Below, piece by piece: positions 1 through 8,695 of a stretch of DNA of 60,615 nt. The stretch spans positions 1 through 60,615 of the forward strand of contig JAGAXW010000017.1 in NCBI GenBank assembly GCA_017847725.1. The letters are read 5' to 3'. A program made the translations under genes and the position numbers. Numbering within the stretch: position 1 is the first letter of the stretch; each line of letters starts with the position of its first letter. The stretch is from Prevotella sp. GTDB taxonomy: Bacteria > Bacteroidota > Bacteroidia > Bacteroidales > Bacteroidaceae. The notes beneath the pieces were generated by a model. The model saw only the letters and a list, made by a program, of their open reading frames with translations, searched no databases and had not been told where the DNA came from.

Positions 1-194
1 GCACAATATGACGCCACCGTTACAAAAAATGAAATAGGCTATAATGGGAGATGATGCAGACGTGACGAGACAAAAACATAGTTTCACACGTATCTCGCTA
101 AGTGTCAACGATATAAATCTACGTATGAAACTACATTTTTTTCATTAAACTCTTGTTATTTAAAGGCGGTTCGCGCATGCGGGGGTGCCCCGTG

Positions 195-2411
195 CTACCG
201 CCAGTCCACCGACAGGCGATGGAGCATCGTGGTGCTCTCGCCACACGAACCCGTGTGCTGGATATGCACACCACCCGCGGCCGACGGCTCGACCTCGGCA
301 GCCAGTTCCACCTCGTGGGCCAACGCAGAGCCCGCGGGGCGCGGCGTCTGCGTAGAGACACGAGCGGAGAGGGTTTTACCGTTGAAATCGACTGAAATGG
401 AGCAGCCCGTGCGATAGCAAGTGGCTGTGACGGGGGCCGTCAGCGGGGTAACCCGGCCGTGGTCGTAGCGCACCAGCAGGAAGTCGACGGCCTTGGCATG
501 CTTGGTGGTTCGGATGATGCGGAGCCCGTAGCCAGTCAGCGTCCTAGTATCGAACTTGAGGCAGACGTCCATGTACTGTCCCGTGGCAGAGCCGAAGCCC
601 TGGCCGGCGGTCTTCGTAGGATCGACCTCCAGCCGCACACTCATATCCCCATAGGCACGAGCCACGGGGGTATACATGAGACGGGCGCCACGCTGGGCCT
701 GCAGGAGTCCCCAGCCGACAGCACCATTGTAGCCTTCCTTGTACTCCCACATGGGGCGCGCAACATCAAAGCTCCACGGGAAGTCTGCGGTGTCAAGGGG
801 CTTGTAGCCGTCTACCGTCCAGAAGCCCTCGCGGACCTCGGGCTGCCACTGGCAGGGGAAATCGTGGAAATCGGTGGTCAGCACCCTGCTGACAGGGGCA
901 CGCCCGACCGTAAAGGCAGCGCGCTCGGCGGTGCCGTAGGTGCTGCGCTGGTGCTTGGGCTCCACCGTCACCGCGACTGTGCCATGGTCGGCGGCCGACA
1001 GATGATAGGTGCGCTCGGGAGCGCGATGGCTGACGGCCACGGGGATGCCGTTGCGATACCAAGTGATGCGCGACTCGTCGCGACGACCGTGCAAGTCGAG
1101 CTGATAGTCTACCGACAGGCTGTCAGCCCCCCGGCGGATGCGGGGCAGCCTCACGAAGGCCGGAGGCGGCAGCGGAACAGGCAGCGCCGTCAGCTGGCAG
1201 GCCGCCACACGCCCGTCGGCAGTATGGGCCTCGATGCAGAAACGGGCGGTTTCATCGGTATTGTTGGCGGGTATGACGATACACTCCTGAGCCGACGGGA
1301 CGAGGGTGACAAAAGACTCGTAGCCCTGCTCCACCACCCACTTGACAGGCTCTGCGACGGTCAGGCGGACGGTATCGCGCCCCGTGACGCCCTTCGCCTC
1401 GTAGCTACTGATGGCCAGGTAGGGCGGTCGGATGCTGTCGGGGGTGAGCACGGCGTAGCGCAGGGTATGCTGCGGCTGCCGGTGGCCCACGACATAGGGC
1501 CGACCGTTGAGGGTGAAGTCCTGCTGATAGCAGCGGAGCCACGGCTGCGGATAGGCCGTCCAACCGATGTAGATGCTGTCGGACGACGCATGGTAGCGGC
1601 AGTTGACGAGGGTCAGCGGGCCGCCCTGCTTGCAGAAATAGGTTTCCCGGTTATCGCTACGGGCATAGAAGTCGCAGTCGATGAGCAGGGCTCCGGCGCC
1701 ATGCGTGCTCCACCACGGCTTGGAACCGTAGAAGTCGAAGTCGCAGCGGCGATAGGTGGCGTTGCCGTTGAGGGCATCGTCGGTGCACTCGAAATGGCAC
1801 GCCTCATAATAAGAATGGCGGGCGCCGTTCAGGGGGTTCAGGTTCAGTCGGCTGACGAAGCGGACGCGGCGGGCCACGAGCGTGTCGGCATGCACGTAGC
1901 CGACATGTGCTTGCGTAATGGTTGCATTCCGTTTTGGCCGATTTAATCGGGGATTTCTGGGGTATACGAGGTCAACATTGCAGTAGTTGCCCATCGTGAG
2001 GTTCTCCACCTCCAGCGTGCCACAGCGGATGTCGAACATGGTGAAGTTGCCAATGGCTCCCTGCGTCTGACCGCGCTGCGAGGCGAGCACGACATCGTGC
2101 GGACTGTCGCCCAGTCCGACCAGGCGGAGGCGCGAGGCAGGAGGAGCCGCTATGACCATGCCAAAGGGCTCGCGCCCGTCTTTCCCCACCCGCACGGCAG
2201 GGTCGTCAGGGTCGTCTATCCAGTAGACGCCGGGCCGTACATAGACGGTCACGTCGCCTGCTGCCATCCGCGCTGCGGCATCTTGGAAACTGCGGTAGAC
2301 ATAGGGCACGCCGGCGGCAGCCTCCGCATCTATCAGAATGTGGCCGGCATCAAGTTGCTGGGCACTGACCCACACAGGGAGGAGTGCCCACAGCATCAAC
2401 AATATTCGCAT
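195..2411 (-). CDS. secreted pectinesterase-like beta-helix protein
   Basis: A 738-residue exported protein. Residues 1-17 form a signal peptide (hydrophobic stretch ending VSA, then QQ). Residues 40-65 (YVYRSFQDAAARM, then VYVRPGVYW) and 125-260 resemble a right-handed parallel beta-helix of the pectinesterase fold; the stretch TDDALNGNATYRRC near 210-223 aligns with the pectinesterase DFIFGNG region and keeps one Asp. The other usual catalytic Gln/Asp/Arg residues are not clear, so activity on pectin is unproven. Residues about 420-510 look Ig-like and the C-terminal 220 residues look like a jelly-roll or lectin-type domain. It lies 12 bp after glsB on the same strand, so it may be read through from the glycine-lipid genes. 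The 194 bp downstream to the window edge hold no gene I can support. Confidence 0.75.
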   Translation of the reverse strand: MRILLMLWALLPVWVSAQQLDAGHILIDAEAAAGVPYVYRSFQDAAARMAAGDVTVYVRPGVYWIDDPDDPAVRVGKDGREPFGMVIAAPPASRLRLVGLGDSPHDVVLASQRGQTQGAIGNFTMFDIRCGTLEVENLTMGNYCNVDLVYPRNPRLNRPKRNATITQAHVGYVHADTLVARRVRFVSRLNLNPLNGARHSYYEACHFECTDDALNGNATYRRCDFDFYGSKPWWSTHGAGALLIDCDFYARSDNRETYFCKQGGPLTLVNCRYHASSDSIYIGWTAYPQPWLRCYQQDFTLNGRPYVVGHRQPQHTLRYAVLTPDSIRPPYLAISSYEAKGVTGRDTVRLTVAEPVKWVVEQGYESFVTLVPSAQECIVIPANNTDETARFCIEAHTADGRVAACQLTALPVPLPPPAFVRLPRIRRGADSLSVDYQLDLHGRRDESRITWYRNGIPVAVSHRAPERTYHLSAADHGTVAVTVEPKHQRSTYGTAERAAFTVGRAPVSRVLTTDFHDFPCQWQPEVREGFWTVDGYKPLDTADFPWSFDVARPMWEYKEGYNGAVGWGLLQAQRGARLMYTPVARAYGDMSVRLEVDPTKTAGQGFGSATGQYMDVCLKFDTRTLTGYGLRIIRTTKHAKAVDFLLVRYDHGRVTPLTAPVTATCYRTGCSISVDFNGKTLSARVSTQTPRPAGSALAHEVELAAEVEPSAAGGVHIQHTGSCGESTTMLHRLSVDWR

Positions 2412-2423
2412 GTAGAAGTAAGT

Positions 2424-3416
2424 TTAGTTTTTTTCTTTATAGATGACGTTATTGGCACCCGAGGTGATTTTCAGCTCGTCGCGATGGGCCCGGATGAAGG
2501 TGTCGATGTGCCGTTTGCGCTTGTCTTCCAGTATCTCGTCGACTGCGATGAGAATGCCCGTCTCCTCGACATCGCCAAAACCGTAGTTGATGGCCGTACC
2601 GAAGAGCTTCATGGTGGGCGACAGCCCCATATAGGCATTGACCAGCGGCGGGATGTTGTAGCCCAGCTTGCGTATCTCGCCGTTCAGGATGCGGTAGTCC
2701 TCCTTGAAGCTGGCACCGCAGAAGAGTGCCTCCAGCTCGGTGGCGTCGGTCTCCAATTCGAGCGGTTTCATCGGGATAATGAGGCTCTCCTTGTCGTCGA
2801 AATACTTCTTCAGGAAGTAGAGAATCATGTCGCGCCCCTTGCGTATATAGCTGGGGTACATCGTCATCTTTCCGAAATAGTACCTCACATTGGGACGTAT
2901 CACCGTCAGCGCCCCCAGTCCGTCCCACAGGTTGTCCAAGGCAAAAAGGCTCTTGGCACCCATGCGCGACGACTGATAAGGCAGCGACACGAAGGAGCGC
3001 CCCAGCTCCACCGTGTAGGGAGCATATTCCTTCAAGAACCGCTCCGAAAAGTGGAACATGTGACTGGTGGCCAACTTGGGCTGTCCATGGTCGTCGTACT
3101 CCCAGTCGGTGCCCAGCAGGTAACGGTAGCCGCCGATGATTTCCTCCTCGTCCGGATTCCACACGATGAGCTGCTTATAGCAGTTCGGACAGGTGTCGAA
3201 CTCGTCGATATCCGCCGCCTTGCCCGTACCGCCGCCTGCCTCGCGGAAGGCTATTTCACGCAGGCGCCCAATTTCCTTCATCACGTTGGGCGCATTGTGC
3301 GCCGTGATGACATATATCTCGTTGTGGCTCTTATTTGTCAGGCGCAACTGCCTGTCGGGCGTCAGCTCACTCCTGAGGATTTGCTTGTCAATGGGCTGGA
3401 TAATCGGCTGTTCCAT
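2424..3416 (-). CDS. glsB: GlsB-like N-acyltransferase (GNAT/OlsB family, hemolysin-like annotation)
   Basis: A 330-residue GNAT-type acyl-ACP N-acyltransferase related to OlsB. In Bacteroides the homologue GlsB puts a 3-hydroxy fatty acid on the amino group of glycine, the first step to glycine lipids such as those related to lipid 654 and flavolipin. The family signature VELGRSFV lies near residue 140 and is followed by the conserved GLGALTVIRPN segment; no membrane segment or signal peptide is visible. It sits 30 bp downstream of the O-acyltransferase glsA on the same strand, which is the arrangement expected for the two-step pathway. The glycine-lipid assignment comes from family knowledge and pairing. 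An ornithine-lipid role would be the main alternative. Confidence 0.82.
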   Translation of the reverse strand: MEQPIIQPIDKQILRSELTPDRQLRLTNKSHNEIYVITAHNAPNVMKEIGRLREIAFREAGGGTGKAADIDEFDTCPNCYKQLIVWNPDEEEIIGGYRYLLGTDWEYDDHGQPKLATSHMFHFSERFLKEYAPYTVELGRSFVSLPYQSSRMGAKSLFALDNLWDGLGALTVIRPNVRYYFGKMTMYPSYIRKGRDMILYFLKKYFDDKESLIIPMKPLELETDATELEALFCGASFKEDYRILNGEIRKLGYNIPPLVNAYMGLSPTMKLFGTAINYGFGDVEETGILIAVDEILEDKRKRHIDTFIRAHRDELKITSGANNVIYKEKN

Positions 3417-3446
3417 GATATCTGTTTTATCGTAGTTTTTATGGTT

Positions 3447-4271
3447 TTACAGAGTATAGACGATGTCTTGGACGTACTGTGCCCACTGTGCCGGCGTGCG
3501 GCTGCGATCGAATGTCTGCCAGGGTATCGGCTTGCCAATAGCCACCCGGAAGGTCTTGCCCACATTCTTGTACATCTCGTCGACGAGGAAGAGCATGGCG
3601 AGGTTGAACGGCAGGTACTTGTCGGAGAAGTTGGCCAGGCGGTAGAAGAAATCGGAGTTCTGCCCCCCGAAGTGGATGGGCACCACGTCACGGTGGTACT
3701 CAACGCTCTTGGAGATAAACGTCTTCGTCCAGGGTATGTCGCGAATCACGCCGTTATGGCGGCGCGAACAGATGCCCGCCGGATACATCAGCATGTGGTT
3801 GTTGCTCTCGAAGCCGGCCTTGACCATCGCAGGGAAGTTGCGGCTCTGCTTGCCGGTCTTGTTGATGGGAATGCAGAGCGGTGCCAATCCGGGGAGATAC
3901 ATCAGCAGGTCGTTGACCAGGTAGCGGAAGCGGCTGTCGTAATGGCGGCCGATGATGGCCCCCAGGGCCACGCCGTCCTCACCGCCCAGCGGATGGTTGG
4001 AGACGAACGTATACAGCCGTCCGTCGTCGGGTGCCGGCAGGTTCTCCTTCCCCTCTATCTGCAAGGTCATCTGTAGATACTCCACACAGGCCTCCAGCCA
4101 CGGTGTGCCCACCTTGTCGCGTGACTCCCACAGGAAGGCATTCACTTGGTCCTGATGAGCGATGCGTTCAAGCCACGAGACCAGTACACGGGGCACCCAT
4201 TTTGCCTTGGCGCCCAACTTGTTGTTCAAAATACTGCCGATGTCTATCGTTTTTTCAGTAATCTGCTCCAT
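3447..4271 (-). CDS. glsA: GlsA-like O-acyltransferase (PlsC family)
   Basis: A PlsC/LPLAT-type acyltransferase of 274 residues. The block NHPLGGED at residues 92-99 is the HX4D acyltransferase motif, in the HPLGG form typical of the GlsA/OlsA-like Bacteroidetes subfamily. It is expected to acylate the hydroxyl of the N-acyl amino acid made by the next gene, completing a glycine lipid at the inner membrane. The frame stays open 69 nt further upstream, but the ATG at 4271 has a purine-rich AGAGAGA site just before it and a TATATTTG promoter box about 25 nt upstream, so this start is preferred. It is the first gene of a minus-strand unit with glsB, divergent from mraZ. Confidence 0.82.
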   Translation of the reverse strand: MEQITEKTIDIGSILNNKLGAKAKWVPRVLVSWLERIAHQDQVNAFLWESRDKVGTPWLEACVEYLQMTLQIEGKENLPAPDDGRLYTFVSNHPLGGEDGVALGAIIGRHYDSRFRYLVNDLLMYLPGLAPLCIPINKTGKQSRNFPAMVKAGFESNNHMLMYPAGICSRRHNGVIRDIPWTKTFISKSVEYHRDVVPIHFGGQNSDFFYRLANFSDKYLPFNLAMLFLVDEMYKNVGKTFRVAIGKPIPWQTFDRSRTPAQWAQYVQDIVYTL

Positions 4272-4295
4272 TTCTCTCTTATCACTAACGGCCTG

Positions 4296-4303
4296 CAAAT
4301 ATA
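4296..4303 (-). promoter_or_regulatory. Bacteroidetes -7 promoter box for glsA
   Basis: TATATTTG on the minus strand matches TAnnTTTG and lies 24 nt before the glsA ATG. Confidence 0.6.
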
Positions 4304-4535
4304 CGCAAATTTGTTTAAAGAAGCGACAAGAAAACTGCACTTTTTAGAAAATTTTGTGCAAAAAGTACGGATTCGGGCCGAATTTGCCGACGAAATGCTT
4401 TTCACTGGGCGGAAATGGTGCTAAGCCCGACTCCCCCGTCACAAAATCTCCCCCACCCGGCATCCGACAAATAGCCAACTGGTTTTCAAGTATTTAAATC
4501 CAAAACCCGCAGAATTTAATAATTATTCACTAAAA

Positions 4536-4565
4536 AAAGTGGAGAAACGTGGGGGAAAGTGGGGG
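4536..4565 (+). promoter_or_regulatory. putative MraZ operator: three GTGG direct repeats, 10-bp period
   Basis: The trinucleotide GTG followed by G recurs at 4539, 4549 and 4559, each preceded by an A-rich run (AAAGTGGAG, AAACGTGGGGG, AAAGTGGGGG). The period is exactly 10 bp, one helical turn, so all boxes face the same side. MraZ from E. coli and mycoplasmas is known to bind tandem G-rich boxes (TGGGN or AAAGTG type) in front of its own operon. The boxes lie 9-38 bp upstream of the -7 element, over the -33 region, which fits repression by occlusion. Binding is inferred. Confidence 0.72.
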
Positions 4566-4573
4566 AATTTACT

Positions 4574-4581
4574 TACCTTTG
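4574..4581 (+). promoter_or_regulatory. Bacteroidetes -7 promoter box for mraZ and the dcw cluster
   Basis: TACCTTTG matches TAnnTTTG and is followed by GCAC, 31 nt before the mraZ ATG at 4613. Confidence 0.75.
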
Positions 4582-4612
4582 CACCCAAGATAACATCTAT
4601 TATAAAGTACGC

Positions 4613-5062
4613 ATGCGTTTTTTAGGTAATATAGAGGCAAAAATCGACGCGAAAGGCAGGGCATTTCTTCCCGCAGCCTTCCGCAAGATACTGCAGGCCG
4701 GCAGCGAGGAACGCCTGGTGCTCCGCAAGGACGTGTTCCAGCCCTGTCTGGTGCTATATCCGGAGAGCGTATGGAACGAGCAGATGGACGCCATGCGCCA
4801 ACGGCTGAACCGGTGGAACAAGAAGCAGCAGCAAGTATTCCGCCAGTTCGTCTCGGATGTGGAGCTGATGACGCTCGACGGCAACGGGCGCTTTCTCATC
4901 CCCAAGCGCTACCAGCGAATGGCCGACATAGAACTGGACATCAAATTCGTCGGCATGGGCGACACCATTGAGATATGGAGCAACCGGAAAGCCGCCGAAG
5001 CACAGATGTCGCCCGAGGACTTTGAGTCGGCGCTCGAGGAATGGATGGGAGAAGACAACTGA
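4613..5062 (+). CDS. mraZ: MraZ, dcw-cluster transcriptional regulator
   Basis: A 149-residue protein, the usual MraZ length. It carries the two SpoVT/AbrB-like half-domains: DAKGR at residues 12-16 followed by AFLPAAFRK, and DGNGR at 89-93 followed by FLIPKRY. The family forms a ring that binds repeats in front of its own operon. An upstream in-frame start would begin inside the promoter box, so the ATG at 4613 is chosen; it opens with MRFLGNIEAKID, matching the family N-terminus. It is the first gene of the division cluster and 19 bp before rsmH. The three GTGG boxes just upstream are its likely binding site. Confidence 0.96.
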   Translation: MRFLGNIEAKIDAKGRAFLPAAFRKILQAGSEERLVLRKDVFQPCLVLYPESVWNEQMDAMRQRLNRWNKKQQQVFRQFVSDVELMTLDGNGRFLIPKRYQRMADIELDIKFVGMGDTIEIWSNRKAAEAQMSPEDFESALEEWMGEDN

Positions 5063-5081
5063 CCAGAAAACCGAATAGACA

Positions 5082-5996
5082 ATGACGACAACTGCTGAGA
5101 CATATCATGTACCAGTACTCCTAAAAGAGAGCGTCGACGGGCTGGACATCCAGCCCGACGGCATTTACGTAGACGTCACTTTCGGTGGCGGCGGCCACTC
5201 GAGGGAAATCCTGTCACGCCTGGGGAAGCGGGGCCACCTCTACAGCTTCGACCAGGACGCCGACGCCGAGAAGAACATCATCGACGACAGCAGGTTCACC
5301 TTCGTCAGGAGCAACTTCAGGTATATCCACAACTGGATGCGCTACTACGGCGTAGACCACATCGACGGACTGCTGGCAGACCTCGGCGTGTCGAGCCACC
5401 ACTTCGACGACGAGGCGCGGGGCTTCTCCTTTCGCTTTGACGACGCACCGCTCGACATGCGCATGAACAAGCGGGCAAGGACTACGGCGGCCGACCTGCT
5501 GAACAACGCCTCTGAGGAGCAACTGGCCGACCTGTTCTACCTGTACGGAGAACTGAAGAACGCGCGCCGCATCGCCAAAGCCGTCGCTGACTATCGCCGC
5601 AACGGCCGCATCGACACCGTGGCACAGCTCAGCAAGGCCATCGAGCCGCAGATTCGCAACGAGCGCGAGAAGAAGGACCTGGCGCGCATCTACCAGGCAC
5701 TGCGCATCGAGGTGAACCACGAGATGGACGCGCTGCGCGACATGCTGGCAGGAGCCACGGGACTGCTGCGCAAGGGGGGACGCCTCAGCGTCATCACCTA
5801 CCACTCGCTGGAAGACCGCATCGTGAAGAACGTCATGAAATCGGGCAATGCCGAAGGACGCGTCGAACAGGACTTCTACGGCCGCATCTCCCCGGCATTC
5901 AAGCCGCTGACCAAGGTCATCACGCCGACCGAGGAGGAGCAGCAGAGCAACCCCCGCAGCCGCAGCGCAAAACTGAGAATCGCAGAAAAGATATAA
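5082..5996 (+). CDS. rsmH: 16S rRNA (cytosine-1402-N4)-methyltransferase RsmH (MraW)
   Basis: A 304-residue SAM-dependent methyltransferase that modifies C1402 in the ribosomal P site. Visible motifs: TFGGGGHS at 33-40 (SAM-binding glycine loop), DQDAD at 57-61, DLGVSS at 100-105 and RFDDAPLDMRM at 118-128. The C-terminus ends in the expected NPRSRSAKLR. It is the conserved second gene of the dcw cluster, followed after 4 bp by the FtsL-like gene. Confidence 0.97.
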   Translation: MTTTAETYHVPVLLKESVDGLDIQPDGIYVDVTFGGGGHSREILSRLGKRGHLYSFDQDADAEKNIIDDSRFTFVRSNFRYIHNWMRYYGVDHIDGLLADLGVSSHHFDDEARGFSFRFDDAPLDMRMNKRARTTAADLLNNASEEQLADLFYLYGELKNARRIAKAVADYRRNGRIDTVAQLSKAIEPQIRNEREKKDLARIYQALRIEVNHEMDALRDMLAGATGLLRKGGRLSVITYHSLEDRIVKNVMKSGNAEGRVEQDFYGRISPAFKPLTKVITPTEEEQQSNPRSRSAKLRIAEKI

Positions 5997-6000
5997 TAGA

Positions 6001-6468
6001 ATGGCAGACGAGAAGGAACTGAAAGAGCAGACCCAAGAAGACACCGTGGCACAGGACCCTGAGAAGGAGCAGCAACAGGCCAACCTCAAGGAGACACTGC
6101 GGAAAATAAAGGAGTCGGTGGCAGAGGAGGACCCCAAGCCTTCCCAACAGCTGACCCTGCGCACCATCCTTGGCGGCGACCTGCTGACCACGGAGATGGT
6201 ACGCTCGCAAATCTGGCTCTTCGTCATGATTGTTGCCTTCTGCATCGCCTATGTGGCGTTCCGCTACCAGTGCCAGCAGGACATGCTGACCATCGACCGC
6301 ATGGAGAACGAACTGAAGGACGCCAAGTTCAAGGCGCTCAGCTCGTCAAGCACGCTGACGGAGAAGTGCCGCGAGAGCCACGTGCTCGACATACTGAAAC
6401 AAAACCAGGACTCGCTGCTGCACCAGGCAGACCAGCCGCCCTACATCATTGCCGTACCAGAAGAATAG
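6001..6468 (+). CDS. ftsL: FtsL-like division protein
   Basis: A 155-residue bitopic protein. Residues 1-65 are highly charged, residues 69-87 form one membrane segment, and 90-140 look like a short periplasmic coiled coil. This topology and its position between rsmH and ftsI identify it as the FtsL equivalent, which recruits and regulates the FtsW-FtsI synthase. The sequence itself is poorly conserved, as usual for FtsL, and the long acidic cytoplasmic tail is the Bacteroidetes form. It ends 16 nt before the ftsI ATG. Confidence 0.85.
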   Translation: MADEKELKEQTQEDTVAQDPEKEQQQANLKETLRKIKESVAEEDPKPSQQLTLRTILGGDLLTTEMVRSQIWLFVMIVAFCIAYVAFRYQCQQDMLTIDRMENELKDAKFKALSSSSTLTEKCRESHVLDILKQNQDSLLHQADQPPYIIAVPEE

Positions 6469-6484
6469 AGGAGAAAGAAGAGAA

Positions 6485-8671
6485 ATGAGCAAGTTTAACA
6501 GCGAAAAGGTTATGCCCCGCTACATGGCAATCGCCATCGTGCTGACCCTCATCGGCTTTGCCGTCATCGGCAGGGCGCTCTACATCATGACGGCAAAGAA
6601 GCAATACTGGACGGAAGTGGCCGACCGGCTGAAGCGCGACAGCGTCAGCGTGCCGCCCAACCGCGGCAACATTCTCAGCTGCGACGGACAGCTGATGGCC
6701 AGCAGCATTCCTGAGTACAGGATATTCATGGACTTCCGTGCCGCCGCCTTCGAGGAGGGCGACTCGCTCTGGCTGGCCAAGCTCGACTCTGTCTGCACGG
6801 GACTGAGCAAGATATTCCCGTCGAAGTCGGCGGCCGAATTCAAGGAGGACCTCGAGAGAGGGCGCCACAAGGTGTCGAAGCGCGACGGCAAGGAAGGCGC
6901 ACGCCACTGGCCCATCTGGCCCCGGCGCATCAGCTACAACACCTATACGGAGGTGAAGCAGCTGCCGTTCTTCAACATGCCCAAATACAAGAGCGGCTTC
7001 CATGAGGAGACATTCAATGCGCGCCGCCGCCCCTTCGGCTCACTGGCCATGCGCACCGTGGGCGGCATGTACGGCGCGAAAGACTCGGCCTACTTCGGTC
7101 TGGAACTGTCATACGACTCCATCCTGCGCGGCACGCCGGGCATCACCGGGCGCCGCAAGGTGCTGAACAAGTACATGAACATCCCCGTGACCATGCCCAT
7201 CGACGGCTGCGACATCGTGACGACCATCGACGTCAACATGCAGGACCTGGCAGAGCGGGCACTGGTCGACGAGCTTAAACTAATAAACGGAGAGATGGGC
7301 GTGGCCATCCTGATGGAGGTGGAGACCGGCGACGTCAAGGCCATCGTCAACATGATACGCACCTACGACCAACACGACAACCCCCACTACGTGGAGGCCG
7401 TCAACTCGGCCATCAGCTACCGCTGCGAGCCCGGTTCGGTATTCAAGGTTGCCTCGTTTCTCGTGGCCCTCGACGACGGGGTGGTCGACACCTCGTACGT
7501 CATCCACACCGGCAGCGGCGTACAACAGATGCACGGGCGCTGGATGAAGGACCACAACTGGCGGCGCGGCGGCTATCAGGACATCAATGTAGCCCGCACA
7601 CTGGAGGTGAGCTCGAACATCGGCGTCAGCCACGTCATCGACAAGTTCTACGGCAGCAGGCCGGAAACCTACGTGAAGGGACTCTACCGGGTCGGCATCG
7701 GCGAAGACCTGAAACTGCCGCTGGTAGGATACCAGAAACCCTACATCCGCATGCCGGACACCAAGACCAGCGACCGCTCCAAATACTGGAGCAAGACGAC
7801 ACTACCGTGGATGAGCATCGGCTACGAGACGCAGATTGCGCCCATCAATACCATCGCCTTCTATAACGCGATAGCCAACAACGGCAAGATGATGCAGCCG
7901 CGCTTCGTGAAGAAAATCATGAAGAACGGCGAGACCATAGCCGAGTTCGAGCCGAAAGTGCTCAAGCAACGCATTGCCAAGCCCGAGGCCCTGAAGACCA
8001 TGCAGACCATTCTGGAGCACGTGGTCAGTCAGGGACTGGGACGCAAGGCCGGGTCCAAGCTATTCAAGGTAGCGGGCAAGACCGGTACTGCCCAAGTGGC
8101 CGACCAGCACGGCAGTTACCACTCCGGCACCACCCGCTACTGGCTCTCGTTTGCCGGTTACTTCCCTGCCGACAACCCACGCTACTCCTGCATCGTGTGT
8201 ATCAAGAAGACCGGTTTGCCGGCTTCGGGTGGCGGCATGAGCGGTGTGGTATTCCACCATATTGCCGAGGGTGTGATGGCACGTAACCTGAAACTGAGCG
8301 TCGACGACGCCCACGACGAGGAGTCTGTCGTCATCCCCGACGTCAAGAACGGCAATATTGCCGCAGCCAGCCAGGTGCTCACCGAACTGGGCATCAATAC
8401 CAACTACCACTGGAGCGGCTCGTATGCCAACGACAACCCGATATGGGGCGAGGCCGAGCGCCGCACCAACGACGTGGCGCTGACCCAGCTGAAGACGCCC
8501 AAGAACATCATGCCTGACGTGAAGGGTATGGGGGCAAAGGATGCCGTATTCCTGCTGGAAAGCCGGGGCCTGCGCGTCAGGCTGTATGGGCGCGGCAAGG
8601 TAAAGAGCCAGAGCTATCCGGCCGGCAAGCAGATACTCAAGGGATACCAGTGCGTCCTCCATTTAGAATAA
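6485..8671 (+). CDS. ftsI: FtsI-type penicillin-binding protein (PBP3) with C-terminal PASTA domains
   Basis: A 728-residue septal class B transpeptidase. Residues 12-33 are a membrane anchor, followed by the dimerisation domain (PPNRGNILSCDG near 57-68). The penicillin-binding triad is intact: SVFK at 318-321 with the catalytic Ser, SSN at 376-378, and KTGT at 532-535. Residues about 610-728 form two PASTA repeats (VIPDVKNGNIAAAS and MPDVKGMGAKDAV), so the protein resembles SpoVD/PBP2x-type enzymes rather than E. coli FtsI. The ATG at 6485 is preferred over an earlier in-frame start that would overlap ftsL. It works with FtsW, encoded downstream. Confidence 0.96.
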   Translation: MSKFNSEKVMPRYMAIAIVLTLIGFAVIGRALYIMTAKKQYWTEVADRLKRDSVSVPPNRGNILSCDGQLMASSIPEYRIFMDFRAAAFEEGDSLWLAKLDSVCTGLSKIFPSKSAAEFKEDLERGRHKVSKRDGKEGARHWPIWPRRISYNTYTEVKQLPFFNMPKYKSGFHEETFNARRRPFGSLAMRTVGGMYGAKDSAYFGLELSYDSILRGTPGITGRRKVLNKYMNIPVTMPIDGCDIVTTIDVNMQDLAERALVDELKLINGEMGVAILMEVETGDVKAIVNMIRTYDQHDNPHYVEAVNSAISYRCEPGSVFKVASFLVALDDGVVDTSYVIHTGSGVQQMHGRWMKDHNWRRGGYQDINVARTLEVSSNIGVSHVIDKFYGSRPETYVKGLYRVGIGEDLKLPLVGYQKPYIRMPDTKTSDRSKYWSKTTLPWMSIGYETQIAPINTIAFYNAIANNGKMMQPRFVKKIMKNGETIAEFEPKVLKQRIAKPEALKTMQTILEHVVSQGLGRKAGSKLFKVAGKTGTAQVADQHGSYHSGTTRYWLSFAGYFPADNPRYSCIVCIKKTGLPASGGGMSGVVFHHIAEGVMARNLKLSVDDAHDEESVVIPDVKNGNIAAASQVLTELGINTNYHWSGSYANDNPIWGEAERRTNDVALTQLKTPKNIMPDVKGMGAKDAVFLLESRGLRVRLYGRGKVKSQSYPAGKQILKGYQCVLHLE

Positions 8672-8695
8672 TGTAACAAATATATATAAAGGTAT

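Larger units (their letters stand above)
4272..4612. other. divergent regulatory region glsA/mraZ
   Basis: This 341-bp stretch has no gene. It carries the glsA promoter at the left end and, at the right end, an AT-rich tract (4501-4538), three GTGG repeats at 10-bp spacing and the mraZ promoter. About 150 bp in the middle (4350-4500) show no recognised signal. Confidence 0.7.

Noticed and set aside
1-194. A gene or terminator at the left edge
   Set aside because: Only short frames without family resemblance; a GGGG/CCCC pairing near 180-195 is too weak to call a terminator.
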